Shown here: positions 18,688 through 26,498 of the stretch, piece by piece | How the letters are laid out: each line of letters starts with the position of its first letter | How positions within the stretch are numbered: the stretch's first letter is position 1 | NCBI GenBank assembly: GCA_902801825.1 | Contig: CADCJS010000005.1 | Coordinates: 1-44,407 of the forward strand | DNA from: an uncultured Erysipelotrichaceae bacterium | Lineage (GTDB): Bacteria > Bacillota_I > Bacilli_A > RF39 > UBA660 | Direction: 5' to 3' | Length of the DNA stretch: 44,407 nucleotides | Position numbers and translations under genes: made by a program | Notes under the pieces: model-generated | The model's database searches: none | Told to the model about the DNA's origin: nothing | Seen by the model: only the letters and a program-made list of their open reading frames with translations

Positions 18688-18716
18688 TTGACTTATTGTG
18701 TTTAATAATATAGAAT
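18688..18716 (+). promoter_or_regulatory. Promoter of the RNA-modification operon
   Basis: TTGACT (18688-18693), 17-base spacer and TAGAAT (18711-18716); the ATG at 18743 follows AAAGG. The -35 begins right after the polC stop. Confidence 0.65.
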
Positions 18717-18742
18717 AATTTTTGCGAAAAAGGAAAGGTATT

Positions 18743-19606
18743 ATGAATAATAAATATATAGTAAAAAAAGATATGATTTTATTTGATTTTTTAAAAGAAA
18801 ATTTATCTAATAAATCAAAAAATAATATTAAATCTTTATTAACAAATGAATTAGTTTTAGTTAATAATAAAATAAGAACAAAATATAATTTTATATTACA
18901 TAAAGATGATGAAGTAGAAATTAAAAATACTAAAATAAAAGATAGTAAATATAAAAAAGAAATTAAGATAATTTATGAAGATAAAGATTTAATTGTAGTG
19001 AATAAACCTGCTAATTTATTATGTATTTCTACAGAAAAAGAAAAAGAATATACTTTATATCATTTTTTACATAATTATGTTAAAAGTAAAAATAAAAATA
19101 ATAAAATATTTATTATTCATAGACTTGATAAAGAAACTTCTGGATTAGTAATTTTTGCAAAAAATGAAAAAACAAAAAAATTATTTCAAAATTCATGGAA
19201 TGATATTGCTTTAAAAAGATGTTATTATGCTGTAGTAGAAAATAAAGTTAAACAAAAAGAAAAAACTATTAAGAATTATTTAGTTGAAAACAATTTAAAA
19301 GTATATGAGACTAAAGATAAAAATAAAGGAAAGTTATCTATCACAAAATATAAATTATTAAAAGAAAATGATAGTTATTCTTTACTTGATGTAGAAATAT
19401 TAACTGGTAGAAAAAATCAAATAAGAGTTGCCTTAAATAATAATGGTAATACTATTGTTGGTGATAAAAAATATAATTGTAAAAGTGATCCTATAAAAAG
19501 AATGGCACTTCATGCATATTTATTACAAATAAAAGATTTAAGAACTAATAAAATATTAGAATTTAAATTAGATTTACCATATGCATTTGGTAAACTTGTA
19601 AAATAG
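18743..19606 (+). CDS. RluA-family pseudouridine synthase with S4 domain
   Basis: Converts uridine to pseudouridine in RNA, most likely rRNA. The N-terminal 60 residues form an S4 RNA-binding domain (FDFLKENLSNKSKNNIKSLL). The catalytic domain begins with YEDKDLIVVNKP and contains HRLDKETSG with the catalytic Asp near residue 128, then YYAVV and the GRKNQIR motif that contacts the base. At 287 aa this suits the RluD/RluC type, but the target position cannot be read from the sequence. The ATG at 18743, behind AAAGG, is chosen over a TTG at 18722. The gene starts a run of RNA-modification genes. Confidence 0.9.
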   Translation: MNNKYIVKKDMILFDFLKENLSNKSKNNIKSLLTNELVLVNNKIRTKYNFILHKDDEVEIKNTKIKDSKYKKEIKIIYEDKDLIVVNKPANLLCISTEKEKEYTLYHFLHNYVKSKNKNNKIFIIHRLDKETSGLVIFAKNEKTKKLFQNSWNDIALKRCYYAVVENKVKQKEKTIKNYLVENNLKVYETKDKNKGKLSITKYKLLKENDSYSLLDVEILTGRKNQIRVALNNNGNTIVGDKKYNCKSDPIKRMALHAYLLQIKDLRTNKILEFKLDLPYAFGKLVK

Positions 19607-19632
19607 AATAATAATTTAAGGAGTTGATTAAA

Positions 19633-20493
19633 TTGAAAATAACTAATTTTCCTGATTATGAGATATTAGATATGTCTAATGGTGAAAAAATAGAATCATG
19701 GAATGGAATTATTCTTCAAAGACCTGATCCACAAATAATATGGAAAAAAGATATAAATAAAGAATTAAAAAATAAAGTAGATGCTATTTATCATAGAAGT
19801 AAAACTGGAGGAGGTTATTGGAAAAATATAAAAAATGTTCCTTCAAGTTGGCAAATAAATTATAAAGATTTAACATTTAATTTAAAATTAATGGGATTTA
19901 AACATACTGGTCTTTTTCCTGAACAAGCATATAATTGGGATTTTATGATAGATAAAATAAAAAAAGAAAATAGAAAAATTAAAGTTTTAAATTTATTCGC
20001 ATATACTGGAGGAGCTACTTGTGCTTGTGCTTATGCAGGTGCTGATGTTGTACATGTAGATTCATCCCGTGGTATGGTAGATTGGGCTAAAGAAAATATA
20101 AAAAGTTCTAATTTAGAAGATAGATATGTTAGATTTATAGTAGATGATTGTATTAAATTTGTTCAAAGAGAAATCAGAAGAGGAAATAAATATGATGCAA
20201 TTGTTATGGATCCTCCTTCTTTTGGAAGAGGAGCTAATAAAGAAGTATGGAGATTTGAAGAAGATTTGTTTAACTTAGTAGAATTATGTTCTAAATTATT
20301 AAGTGATGATCCATTATTCTTTATAATTAACTCCTATACAACAGGAATTAGTTCTGAAGTATTAAAAAATATATTAAGTTTAAATATTAATCATAAAGGT
20401 ATTATTACAAATGGAGAAATAGGATTGCCTATGAAAAACTCAGATTTAGTATTACCTTGTGGAATATATGGAAGATGGGAAAAAGATGAATAA
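19633..20493 (+). CDS. Class I SAM-dependent methyltransferase (RlmI/RlmK-type, PF10672-like)
   Basis: The start is placed at TTG 19633, because AAGGAG at 19618-19623 sits nine bases before it; the earlier in-frame TTG at 19624 touches the ribosome site. Motif I is LNLFAYTGGATCACAYAGA (SAM loop), followed by VVHVDSSRGMVDWAKEN (acidic ribose contact) and the catalytic-loop motif MDPPSFGRG. The latter, with its Pro-Pro, is typical of the COG1092 rRNA m5C methyltransferases. It lacks the N-terminal PUA domain of RlmI, which is usual for the short version (286 aa). The last eight bases overlap the next pseudouridine synthase gene. Confidence 0.88.
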   Translation: MKITNFPDYEILDMSNGEKIESWNGIILQRPDPQIIWKKDINKELKNKVDAIYHRSKTGGGYWKNIKNVPSSWQINYKDLTFNLKLMGFKHTGLFPEQAYNWDFMIDKIKKENRKIKVLNLFAYTGGATCACAYAGADVVHVDSSRGMVDWAKENIKSSNLEDRYVRFIVDDCIKFVQREIRRGNKYDAIVMDPPSFGRGANKEVWRFEEDLFNLVELCSKLLSDDPLFFIINSYTTGISSEVLKNILSLNINHKGIITNGEIGLPMKNSDLVLPCGIYGRWEKDE

Positions 20494-21157
20494 ATTAGAA
20501 GTATTATATGAAGATAATCATATTATAGTAGTAGTAAAACCATTTAATATTCCAACCCAAGAAGATTCATCAAAAGATATTGATATGCTTACTATAATAA
20601 AAGATTATATTAAAGAAAAATACAATAAACCAGGTAATGTATACCTTGGTCTTGTACATAGATTAGATAGACCAGCTTCAGGCGTAATGGTATTTGCAAA
20701 AACAAGTAAAGCTGCATCTCGTTTATCTGATGAAGTAAGAAATAGAACTATTAAAAAAACATATTTAGCAGTAGTTCATGGTAAAACAAAAGATACTGAA
20801 AAATTAGTAGATTATATAAGTAAAGATTCTAAAACTAATTCCTCTTATATAGATAAAAAAAGTGGCAAAGAATCCATTCTTACATATACTAGATTAAAGT
20901 ATGATGAAAAAGAAGATTTATCTCTAATTAAAGTAGATTTAGAAACAGGCAGACATCATCAAATAAGATTACAAATGAGTAATATAGGACATGCTTTATA
21001 TGGTGATCAAAGATATGGATTACAAGATAAAAAACAATTAGCGTTATATGCATATAAACTAGAATTTATACATCCTGTAACAAAAGAAAAAATGACATTT
21101 TTAAATGTACCAAAGTGTACTAGTGTATGGAAAATATTAGAAGGAGTTGATATTTAA
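20486..21157 (+). CDS. RluA-family pseudouridine synthase (no S4 domain)
   Basis: A second RluA-type enzyme, 223 aa, lacking the S4 domain. It opens directly with LEVLYEDNHIIVVVKP and carries HRLDRPASG (catalytic Asp near residue 61), KTYLAVVHG and GRHHQIRLQM. The ATG at 20486 is chosen because the family's conserved sequence begins there, although the ribosome site (GGGAAA) is poor; coupling to the upstream gene by the 8-base overlap may make up for it. The stop shares its last base with the next ATG (TAATG). The short form acts on tRNA or rRNA in other bacteria; the target here is unknown. Confidence 0.88.
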   Translation: MNKLEVLYEDNHIIVVVKPFNIPTQEDSSKDIDMLTIIKDYIKEKYNKPGNVYLGLVHRLDRPASGVMVFAKTSKAASRLSDEVRNRTIKKTYLAVVHGKTKDTEKLVDYISKDSKTNSSYIDKKSGKESILTYTRLKYDEKEDLSLIKVDLETGRHHQIRLQMSNIGHALYGDQRYGLQDKKQLALYAYKLEFIHPVTKEKMTFLNVPKCTSVWKILEGVDI

Positions 21158-21654
21158 TGAAAAATTTATATATTGATTTTGATGGAGTAATTTTAGATAC
21201 AATTACTCCAGTATATAATTTAGCGAAAAAATTAAATTTAGATGTAAAAACTCAAACAAAAGAAATAGGTCTTTTATACTCTAAAATTGATTGGGAAACT
21301 TTAATAGAAGAGAGTGAAGAATTAAGTGATAGTATTAAATCTATAAAAGAATTACGTGAATCTAAAAAGTTTAATATATCTATTTTAACTCATATTAATT
21401 CTTTAAAAGAAGCTAAAGCTAAAATTGAATTTATTAATAATCTATTTGAAGATTTAACAATTATACCAGTTCCAAAATCAGTTTCTAAAACAAAGATGAC
21501 TCAAACAAAAGATGCTATATTGGTAGATGATTACTCAGGTAATTTAAGAGAATGGGAAAAAGAAGGTGGTATAGGAGTTAAGTTTTCTAAAAATGAAATA
21601 GATGAACATTTTAAAACAATAAATAAATTAAATCAGATAATGGAGTTATTTTAA
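21157..21654 (+). CDS. HAD-superfamily phosphatase (NT5C-like 5'(3')-deoxyribonucleotidase-type)
   Basis: HAD hydrolase, 165 aa. Motif I is IDFDGVILDT at the N-terminus, with the nucleophile Asp and the +2 position also Asp-like; motif II is the Thr in ISILTHIN; the C-terminal motif is ILVDDYSGNLREWEKEGG with paired Asp residues. The spacing and the DDYSGNLREW ending resemble short nucleotidases of the PF06941 type, but the substrate is uncertain. Translationally coupled on both sides by TAATG junctions, between a pseudouridine synthase and an MBL hydrolase. A housecleaning role on nucleotides or small phosphates is possible. Confidence 0.75.
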   Translation: MKNLYIDFDGVILDTITPVYNLAKKLNLDVKTQTKEIGLLYSKIDWETLIEESEELSDSIKSIKELRESKKFNISILTHINSLKEAKAKIEFINNLFEDLTIIPVPKSVSKTKMTQTKDAILVDDYSGNLREWEKEGGIGVKFSKNEIDEHFKTINKLNQIMELF

Positions 21655-22214
21655 TGAATATATCGAAAGAAGTAGTTGGGGTATATAGTGAGAATTGTTA
21701 TTTTTTAGAAAAGAATAATGAAGTTATTATAATTGACCCTGGAGATGAAAGTGAAAAGTTATTAAAAAAATTAGAAGGAAAAAGATTACTTGCAATTTTA
21801 ATAACACATGCTCACTTTGATCATGTAGGTGCACTTTATGATATTTTAGATAAGTACAATGTACCTGTTTATTACAATAATATCAATAATGAAATAAAGT
21901 GTAATAATTTAATAAATGTAGAAGAAAAAGAGTATGAAATTTCATCTTTTAAGTTTAAAGTTATTTATACTAAAGGTCATAGAAATGATTTATGTTCATT
22001 TTATTTTTATGAAGATAATGTAATGTTTACTGGAGATTTCTTATTTTATTTATCAGTTGGAAGATGTGATTTAGAGTATGCTGATAAAGATGAAATGATT
22101 AATTCTATTAGTAAAATAAAAGAGTATAATGATGATATAGTTGTATATCCAGGACATAGTAGTAAAACTACTTTAGGTTTTGAAAAAAAGTATAATAAAT
22201 TTTTTAAAATTTAA
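21654..22214 (+). CDS. MBL-fold metallo-hydrolase (glyoxalase II-like)
   Basis: Metallo-beta-lactamase fold, 186 aa. The metal motif THAHFDHVG is at residues 50-58 (His51, His53, Asp55, His56), another ligand is in TKGHRND, FTGDFLF provides the bridging Asp, and YPGHSSKTTLG the last His. This is the YcbL/glyoxalase II-like branch, thiol-ester or lactone hydrolases of small size. The start is the A of the TAATG junction with the HAD gene. The stop lies inside a strong terminator stem, so this ends the operon that began at 18743. Confidence 0.88.
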   Translation: MNISKEVVGVYSENCYFLEKNNEVIIIDPGDESEKLLKKLEGKRLLAILITHAHFDHVGALYDILDKYNVPVYYNNINNEIKCNNLINVEEKEYEISSFKFKVIYTKGHRNDLCSFYFYEDNVMFTGDFLFYLSVGRCDLEYADKDEMINSISKIKEYNDDIVVYPGHSSKTTLGFEKKYNKFFKI

Positions 22215-22238
22215 CTTATTTGTTAAATTTTTTTTTTT
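22207..22238 (+). terminator. Intrinsic terminator after the MBL hydrolase gene
   Basis: Perfect 9-bp stem (22207-22215 with 22222-22230), 6-base loop and an 11-base T-run. The stop codon is inside the stem. Confidence 0.85.
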
Positions 22239-22258
22239 ACAAAAATTACCATTTAAAA

Positions 22259-22270
22259 GAACAAATGTTC
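22259..22270 (+). promoter_or_regulatory. LexA (SOS) operator
   Basis: The perfect inverted repeat GAACAAATGTTC, preceded by A and followed by G, fits the Gram-positive LexA/DinR consensus CGAACNNNNGTTCG at all but one flanking base. It ends one base before the extended -10 of the polymerase gene, where a bound repressor would block initiation. Confidence 0.85.
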
Positions 22271-22271
22271 G

Positions 22272-22280
22272 TGTTATAAT
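22272..22280 (+). promoter_or_regulatory. SOS-controlled extended -10 promoter of the translesion polymerase operon
   Basis: TGT-TATAAT adjoining the LexA box, 16 bases before the ATG at 22297. Confidence 0.6.
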
Positions 22281-22296
22281 ATATTTGGTGATAATT

Positions 22297-23547
22297 ATGA
22301 AATATTATTTATGTATAGATTTAAAAAGTTTTTATGCTTCAGTAGAATGCAGTGAGAGAAACTTAGATCCTTTTAAAACAAATTTAGTTGTAGCTGATAA
22401 AACTAGAGGTAAAGGTACTATATGTTTAGCAATCACACCAAAAATGAAATCTCTTGGTATAAAAAATAGATGTAGAATATATGAAATACCAAAGAATGTA
22501 AAATATATTATTGCTAAACCAAGAATGAGAAAATATATGGAATATTCTTATAGAATATATGAAATATATTTAAAGTATGTATCTAAAGATGATATACATG
22601 TTTATTCAATTGATGAAGCTTTTTTAGATATTACACCTTATATTAAATTATATAAAAAGAATCCTAAAGAAATAGCAATTATGATTATGAATGATATTTT
22701 TAAAACAACTAGGATAACCGCAACTTGTGGTATTGGTACAAATATGTATTTATCTAAGATAGCTTTAGATATTATATCTAAACATGTTAAATCTAATATA
22801 GGTTTTTTAAATGAAAAATTATATAAAGAAAAATTATGGCATCACACACCATTATCAGATTTTTGGCAAATAGGAGTAGGTATAGAAAATAGATTACATA
22901 AAATGCATATTAAAGATATGTATGATATTTCCGTTGCTAATGAAAATAAACTATATAAAGAATTTGGAATAAATGCAAAATTATTAATAGATCATTCATT
23001 AGGAATAGAAAATTGTACTATAAAAGATATAAAGAATTATAAACCAAAATCAAGTTCAATAAGTAATAGTCAAATATTATTTAAAGATTATAATTATAAA
23101 GATGCTAAAGTTATATTAGTTGAGATGATAGATAATTTAGTATTAAGATTAGTAAGTAAAAATTTATATACAAATGTAGTAGGTTTTTCTATAGGTTATT
23201 CTAAAAATATTATTGATAAAACTAAGTTTAGTAAAAAGTTAGATAATCCTACAAATAGTTTTATAAAAATAAAAAATATATTATTAGAAGAATATGATTT
23301 ATTAATAAATGAGAAAACTTTTATTAGAAAAATATCTATTTGGTTTTCAGGTTTAACAAATAAAAAAATAGAACAATTAAATATGTTTGATAATAATAAT
23401 TATAATGATGAAGATAAACTTGAAAGAGCATTAAATAATTTAAAATTAAGATATGGTAAGAATGTAATACTTAGAGGTATAAGTTATACTGAAAGTGGAA
23501 CTCAATTACTTAGAAATAAATTAATAGGAGGTCATAATGCAGAATAA
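22297..23547 (+). CDS. Y-family DNA polymerase (UmuC/UvrX-type translesion polymerase)
   Basis: Error-prone DNA polymerase that copies damaged template. The start at 22297 has a GGTGAT site; an upstream in-frame ATG would extend into the previous terminator. Catalytic residues: Asp8 in CIDLKSFYASVE and Asp106-Glu107 in YSIDEAFLD. TCGIGTNMYLSKIA and the helix-hairpin-helix part around WQIGVGIENRLHKMHI follow, then the little-finger domain. The clamp-binding peptide QLNMF is at 360-364. The 416-aa length and partner gene match the UvrX/YqjW group of Firmicutes rather than DinB. A LexA box overlaps its control region. The gene end overlaps the YolD-like gene by 11 bases. Confidence 0.93.
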   Translation: MKYYLCIDLKSFYASVECSERNLDPFKTNLVVADKTRGKGTICLAITPKMKSLGIKNRCRIYEIPKNVKYIIAKPRMRKYMEYSYRIYEIYLKYVSKDDIHVYSIDEAFLDITPYIKLYKKNPKEIAIMIMNDIFKTTRITATCGIGTNMYLSKIALDIISKHVKSNIGFLNEKLYKEKLWHHTPLSDFWQIGVGIENRLHKMHIKDMYDISVANENKLYKEFGINAKLLIDHSLGIENCTIKDIKNYKPKSSSISNSQILFKDYNYKDAKVILVEMIDNLVLRLVSKNLYTNVVGFSIGYSKNIIDKTKFSKKLDNPTNSFIKIKNILLEEYDLLINEKTFIRKISIWFSGLTNKKIEQLNMFDNNNYNDEDKLERALNNLKLRYGKNVILRGISYTESGTQLLRNKLIGGHNAE

Positions 23548-23794
23548 TGATTTTAGAGCAAAGCAATTTCTTATGTTTGATGCATTAGAAGGTTTTAGTT
23601 ATGGTATACATAAAATAGGAGTTACAGTAAAAAATACAAAATTAGAAGTAGGAAAATTTGTAACAATTAGTTATTATAATGATTTAGATTATATAATAAC
23701 AAGTGGAAAAATAAAAAGTATAGATAATAAAAATGGATATTTATATATTTTAAATACAAAAATATATTTAGATAATATTGTAAAAATTGAATAA
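23537..23794 (+). CDS. YolD-like protein
   Basis: 85 residues. The opening FRAKQFLMFDALEGFSYGI matches the N-terminus of clostridial YolD-like proteins (RAKQF-PFDAL-G), and the rest is a small beta-rich domain. YolD-family proteins are regularly encoded directly after a UvrX/UmuC-type polymerase and are thought to play the UmuD-like accessory part. AGGAGGT precedes the ATG, which overlaps the polymerase gene by 11 bases, so the pair is one SOS operon. Assignment rests on motif and context. Confidence 0.78.
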   Translation: MQNNDFRAKQFLMFDALEGFSYGIHKIGVTVKNTKLEVGKFVTISYYNDLDYIITSGKIKSIDNKNGYLYILNTKIYLDNIVKIE

Positions 23795-23815
23795 AAAAAG
23801 AAGCTAAATAGCTTC
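23793..23815 (-). terminator. Terminator of spoVS (minus strand)
   Basis: 6-bp stem GAAGCT/AGCTTC with 4-base loop; on the minus strand it is followed by seven T. It also lies directly behind the YolD-like gene, but the + strand lacks a T-run. The spoVS stop is in the stem. Confidence 0.7.
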
Positions 23816-24064
23816 AACAATTAATTTTATAGCAGTTTTTTCTTCTTGATCAATTAGTATAACAGTAAATGCTGGAATACATACTAAGTTTTTACCAGAT
23901 GGAGCAACAAAACCTCTTGCTATAGCAATTGCTTTAATTGCTTGGTTTAATGCTCCAGCACCAATTGCTTGCATTTCAATTTTATCCATTTGTTTTAATG
24001 CATTAGCTAGTGCACCAGCTACTGAATTAGGATTTGATTTAGATGAAACTTTAATTGTTTCCAT
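23804..24064 (-). CDS. spoVS: Stage V sporulation protein S
   Basis: 86 residues, nearly a textbook SpoVS: KVSSKSNPNSVAGALANAL, IQAIGAGALNQAIKAIAIARGFVAPSG (the GAGALNQA and RGFVAPSG blocks are diagnostic), IPAFTVILID and TAIKLIVE at the end. SpoVS is an Alba-fold nucleic-acid-binding protein needed for spore coat assembly and core dehydration in Bacillus. Homologues exist outside spore formers, so it does not prove sporulation alone. The GAGG site precedes the ATG on the minus strand. Divergent from tlyA. Confidence 0.96.
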   Translation of the reverse strand: METIKVSSKSNPNSVAGALANALKQMDKIEMQAIGAGALNQAIKAIAIARGFVAPSGKNLVCIPAFTVILIDQEEKTAIKLIVEAI

Positions 24065-24113
24065 ATATATTTCCTCACTTTCTAATAAAACTTATGCATA
24101 TAAAAATAATATA

Positions 24114-24122
24114 TGATATAAT
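24114..24122 (+). promoter_or_regulatory. Extended -10 promoter of tlyA
   Basis: TGA-TATAAT, 25 bases before the ATG, followed by AAGGAGG. The divergent spoVS promoter in the same gap was not recognisable. Confidence 0.5.
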
Positions 24123-24147
24123 TTTTATAACCTTAAGGAGGAAATAT

Positions 24148-24912
24148 ATGGATAGACTAGATAATACTTTGGTGAAAAGAAATTTAATTAGTTCTAGAAC
24201 CAGGGCCATATATGAAATAAAAAATGGTAATGTTTTAGTAAATGATAAAGTTATAGTAAAACCAAGTAAAATTGTAAAAGATGAAGATAATATAATAATT
24301 AAAAATAAGTTAAATTATGTTTCTAAAGGTGCTTTAAAGTTAGTTAAAGCAATAGATAAGTTTAACATAATATTAAAAAACAAAGTGTTATTAGATATAG
24401 GTTCTTCTACAGGAGGGTTTACTGATGTTGCACTTCGTAATAATATAAAAAAAGTAATTGCGGTTGATGTAGGTAAAGATCAGTTTAATGAAAAACTAAA
24501 AGAGGATAAAAGAGTAGAGTTATATGAACAAACAGATATAAGAAGTTTTACTCCTAAAGATAAAGTAGATATAGTAACAATAGATATTTCTTTTATATCA
24601 GTTTTAAAAATAATAGATAAGTTAAAAGAAATATCTCCATGTGAAATATTATTATTAATAAAACCTCAATTTGAGTGTGGAAAAGAAATTTCTGATAAGT
24701 ATAAAGGTATACCATTAGATAAAAGTGTTCATTATAATGTTATAAATAATATTATAAATTCTTTTAATAAAGAAGGATTTTATATTCAAAATTTAACTTA
24801 TTCTCCAATTAGAGGGGGAAGTGGTAATATTGAATATTTAGGATATTTTAGTAAAGAAAAAACAAAAGAAATTGATATAAATGGTGTTATAAAAAAAGCA
24901 TTTAAAAATTAA
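24148..24912 (+). CDS. tlyA: TlyA-family rRNA (cytidine-2'-O)-methyltransferase
   Basis: S4 RNA-binding domain at residues 1-62 (RLDNTLVKRNLISSRTRAIYEIKNG), then an FtsJ-like methyltransferase. KGALKLVKAIDKF and LLDIGSSTGGFTDVALRN (SAM loop, about 80-95) are diagnostic, with AVDVGKDQF, TIDISFISV and LIKPQFE after them, the last supplying catalytic Lys. In other bacteria TlyA 2'-O-methylates C1409 of 16S and sometimes C1920 of 23S rRNA. The start at 24148 has an AAGGAGG site. The short 254-aa form is of the usual Firmicute length. Its stop lies in a bidirectional terminator shared with the converging radical SAM gene. Confidence 0.93.
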   Translation: MDRLDNTLVKRNLISSRTRAIYEIKNGNVLVNDKVIVKPSKIVKDEDNIIIKNKLNYVSKGALKLVKAIDKFNIILKNKVLLDIGSSTGGFTDVALRNNIKKVIAVDVGKDQFNEKLKEDKRVELYEQTDIRSFTPKDKVDIVTIDISFISVLKIIDKLKEISPCEILLLIKPQFECGKEISDKYKGIPLDKSVHYNVINNIINSFNKEGFYIQNLTYSPIRGGSGNIEYLGYFSKEKTKEIDINGVIKKAFKN

Positions 24913-24923
24913 AATGCTTTTTT
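24892..24923. terminator. Bidirectional terminator between tlyA and the radical SAM gene
   Basis: Perfect 12-bp stem (24892-24903 with 24912-24923) flanked by A-run and T-run, so it can end transcripts from both sides. Both stop codons fall in the hairpin and the two genes overlap by four bases. Confidence 0.85.
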
Positions 24924-25835
24924 ATATTTTATACCTTGATAAGAATTTCTTCTTTTCATTTCTTTATCTATTTCATTTAATACACCAAATTTTTTTGTTA
25001 ACCAAGTAGGTTTTACTAAATAATCAATATCAGGATCACCAGTGATTCTATTTATTACTATATCATCTCTTAAGTATTCTAATTGATCACAAACAATATC
25101 AATATATTCTTCTTTTGTTAATACATGAAAGTTTTCTTTTAAGTATAATTCAAATAACTTAGTATTTTTTAAAATATGGAGCATATGTATTTTTATACCT
25201 TTTATATTTTTATTTGATAAATATTTAACAGTATTAATCATATCTTCTTTTGTTTCATAAGGCAAACCATTAATTATATGAACTACTACATCAATATTAT
25301 TATCATTTAGTTTTTTTAAACATTTTTCAAATTCTTCTAAAGTACTACCTCTATTTATAAGTTTACTTGTTTTTTCATTTATTGTTTGTAGTCCAAGTTC
25401 TATTACTAAATCAGTTCTTTTGTTTAATTCAGATAAGTATTCTAATACTTCATCACTAATTGAATCAGGTCTTGTAGCAATATTTAAACCAATAACATTA
25501 TCTAATTTTAATATTTGTTCATATTTTTCTTTTAATTCATCTAATGGAGCATATGTGTTTGTATTAGCTTGAAAGTATCCAATATATTTAGCATTAGGCC
25601 ATTTTTTTAACATTATATCTTTAATATTATTAAATTGTTTTACTAAATCTTTTTCATATTCATGAGAAGATCCTTTTAAACAATAAATACATCCACCATA
25701 TCCTTTAGTTCCATCAATATTAGGACATGAAAAACCAGCATTTAAGCTTACCTTAAATACTTTACACCCATATTTATTTTTATAATAATAATTTAAAGTA
25801 TGATATCTTTTGTTATCTAAAGAATATTTAAACAT
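24909..25835 (-). CDS. TIGR01212-family radical SAM protein
   Basis: The family pattern starts with RYHTLNYYYKNKYGCKVFKV, and the iron-sulphur cluster Cys are 37, 49 and 52 (CPNIDGTKGYGGCIYC), i.e. CX11CX2C, typical of this subgroup (YtqA/YhcC) rather than CX3CX2C. Further signatures: QANTNTYAPL, GLNIATRPDSI, ELGLQTINEKTSKLINRG and VHIINGLPYETKEDM. Length 308 aa is normal. The family is widespread; an RNA-modification role has been proposed but the substrate is not established. The start has only a weak GGTGA site. It converges on tlyA. Confidence 0.92.
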   Translation of the reverse strand: MFKYSLDNKRYHTLNYYYKNKYGCKVFKVSLNAGFSCPNIDGTKGYGGCIYCLKGSSHEYEKDLVKQFNNIKDIMLKKWPNAKYIGYFQANTNTYAPLDELKEKYEQILKLDNVIGLNIATRPDSISDEVLEYLSELNKRTDLVIELGLQTINEKTSKLINRGSTLEEFEKCLKKLNDNNIDVVVHIINGLPYETKEDMINTVKYLSNKNIKGIKIHMLHILKNTKLFELYLKENFHVLTKEEYIDIVCDQLEYLRDDIVINRITGDPDIDYLVKPTWLTKKFGVLNEIDKEMKRRNSYQGIKYKKAF

Positions 25836-25909
25836 TTTTTTTCACCGAAAATATTATATCATTTTTTAATAAAATATAAAATTAAAAATTCTTCTTGAAA
25901 AATAAAAGT

Positions 25910-25918
25910 TGTTATAAT
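25910..25918 (+). promoter_or_regulatory. Extended -10 promoter of the T-box/leuS operon
   Basis: TGT-TATAAT, placing the transcription start near 25925, which matches the beginning of the T-box stem I. Confidence 0.55.
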
Positions 25919-25924
25919 ATAATA

Positions 25925-26127
25925 ATATTAATTAGTGATGAAGAAAAGTAGTAATAATAATTTTATTTTATAGAGAGTTAGTGGTTGGTGAAAACTAATA
26001 ATAAAATATTATGAACTTGTTTTGGAGCTTAAGCGTATATCTGCGTTAAAGATTTAAGTTGCATAGAAATCTATGAAATAAGGTGGTACCGCGGGGAAAC
26101 TCGTCCTTATATTTATAGATTTTTTTA
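25925..26127 (+). promoter_or_regulatory. T-box riboswitch leader, probable leucine specifier
   Basis: The T-box core AAGGTGGTACCGCGG is at 26080-26094. Upstream are the kink-turn region GATGAAGAAAAGTAGTA (from 25937), the AG-bulge/GNUG apical part AGAGAGTTAGTGGTTGGTG (25972-25990) and the specifier strand around 26012-26018, where GAA is followed by CTT (Leu). After the core, CTCGTCCTTAT can pair back to ATAAGG to form the terminator stem, followed by a seven-T run at 26120-26126. Uncharged tRNA-Leu would stabilise the antiterminator, turning on the 118-aa membrane protein and leuS. This fills the 306-base gap upstream of that gene. Confidence 0.93.
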
Positions 26128-26141
26128 TTTTAGGAGGAAAT

Positions 26142-26498
26142 ATGAAATATTATATTTTTATGTTTATTATATTTTTTATTATAATTTATTCTTTATATTA
26201 TAATTTTATAATTAGACCACAACTTAAAGGTAAAAAGACAAATATACCTTCAGATGTTCAAATATTAAAAAGTTATTACAAAATAGATATAGATAAATTA
26301 GGATTATTTAGAGTTCTTAGAATTTTAAATTTTACTAATTCATTAATGCTTTCTTTATTATTAATAGGAGTTATGCCACTGAAATATATTTTAGTTAAAT
26401 TTATTGTATTAGCAATATTAATATTACCTAGTATATGGTTTACTTATTTTATATTAGCAAAATATCTTAGACATTTAGAGAGGAAGAGTGATTTATAA
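26142..26498 (+). CDS. Small two-helix membrane protein of unknown function, first gene of the T-box operon
   Basis: 118 residues with an N-terminal membrane helix (about 3-23), a polar middle part (about 25-60, LKGKKTNIPSDVQILKSYYKID), and further hydrophobic helices (about 66-105), then a short charged tail. I do not recognise the family. AGGAGG precedes the ATG. The stop and the leuS start share a base (TAATG), so both are made under leucine-tRNA control. It is a candidate leucine-related membrane protein, or a protein that merely sits in the operon; the sequence does not decide. Confidence 0.82.
   Translation: MKYYIFMFIIFFIIIYSLYYNFIIRPQLKGKKTNIPSDVQILKSYYKIDIDKLGLFRVLRILNFTNSLMLSLLLIGVMPLKYILVKFIVLAILILPSIWFTYFILAKYLRHLERKSDL

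Noticed and set aside
23800-23815. Terminator for the YolD-like gene on the plus strand
   Set aside because: The hairpin lacks a T-run on the plus strand; the tail needed for termination exists only on the minus strand, for spoVS.
26080-26126. A tRNA or other structured RNA gene between the radical SAM gene and leuS
   Set aside because: The GGTGGTACCGCGG core, GNUG and specifier regions identify a T-box leader, not a tRNA.
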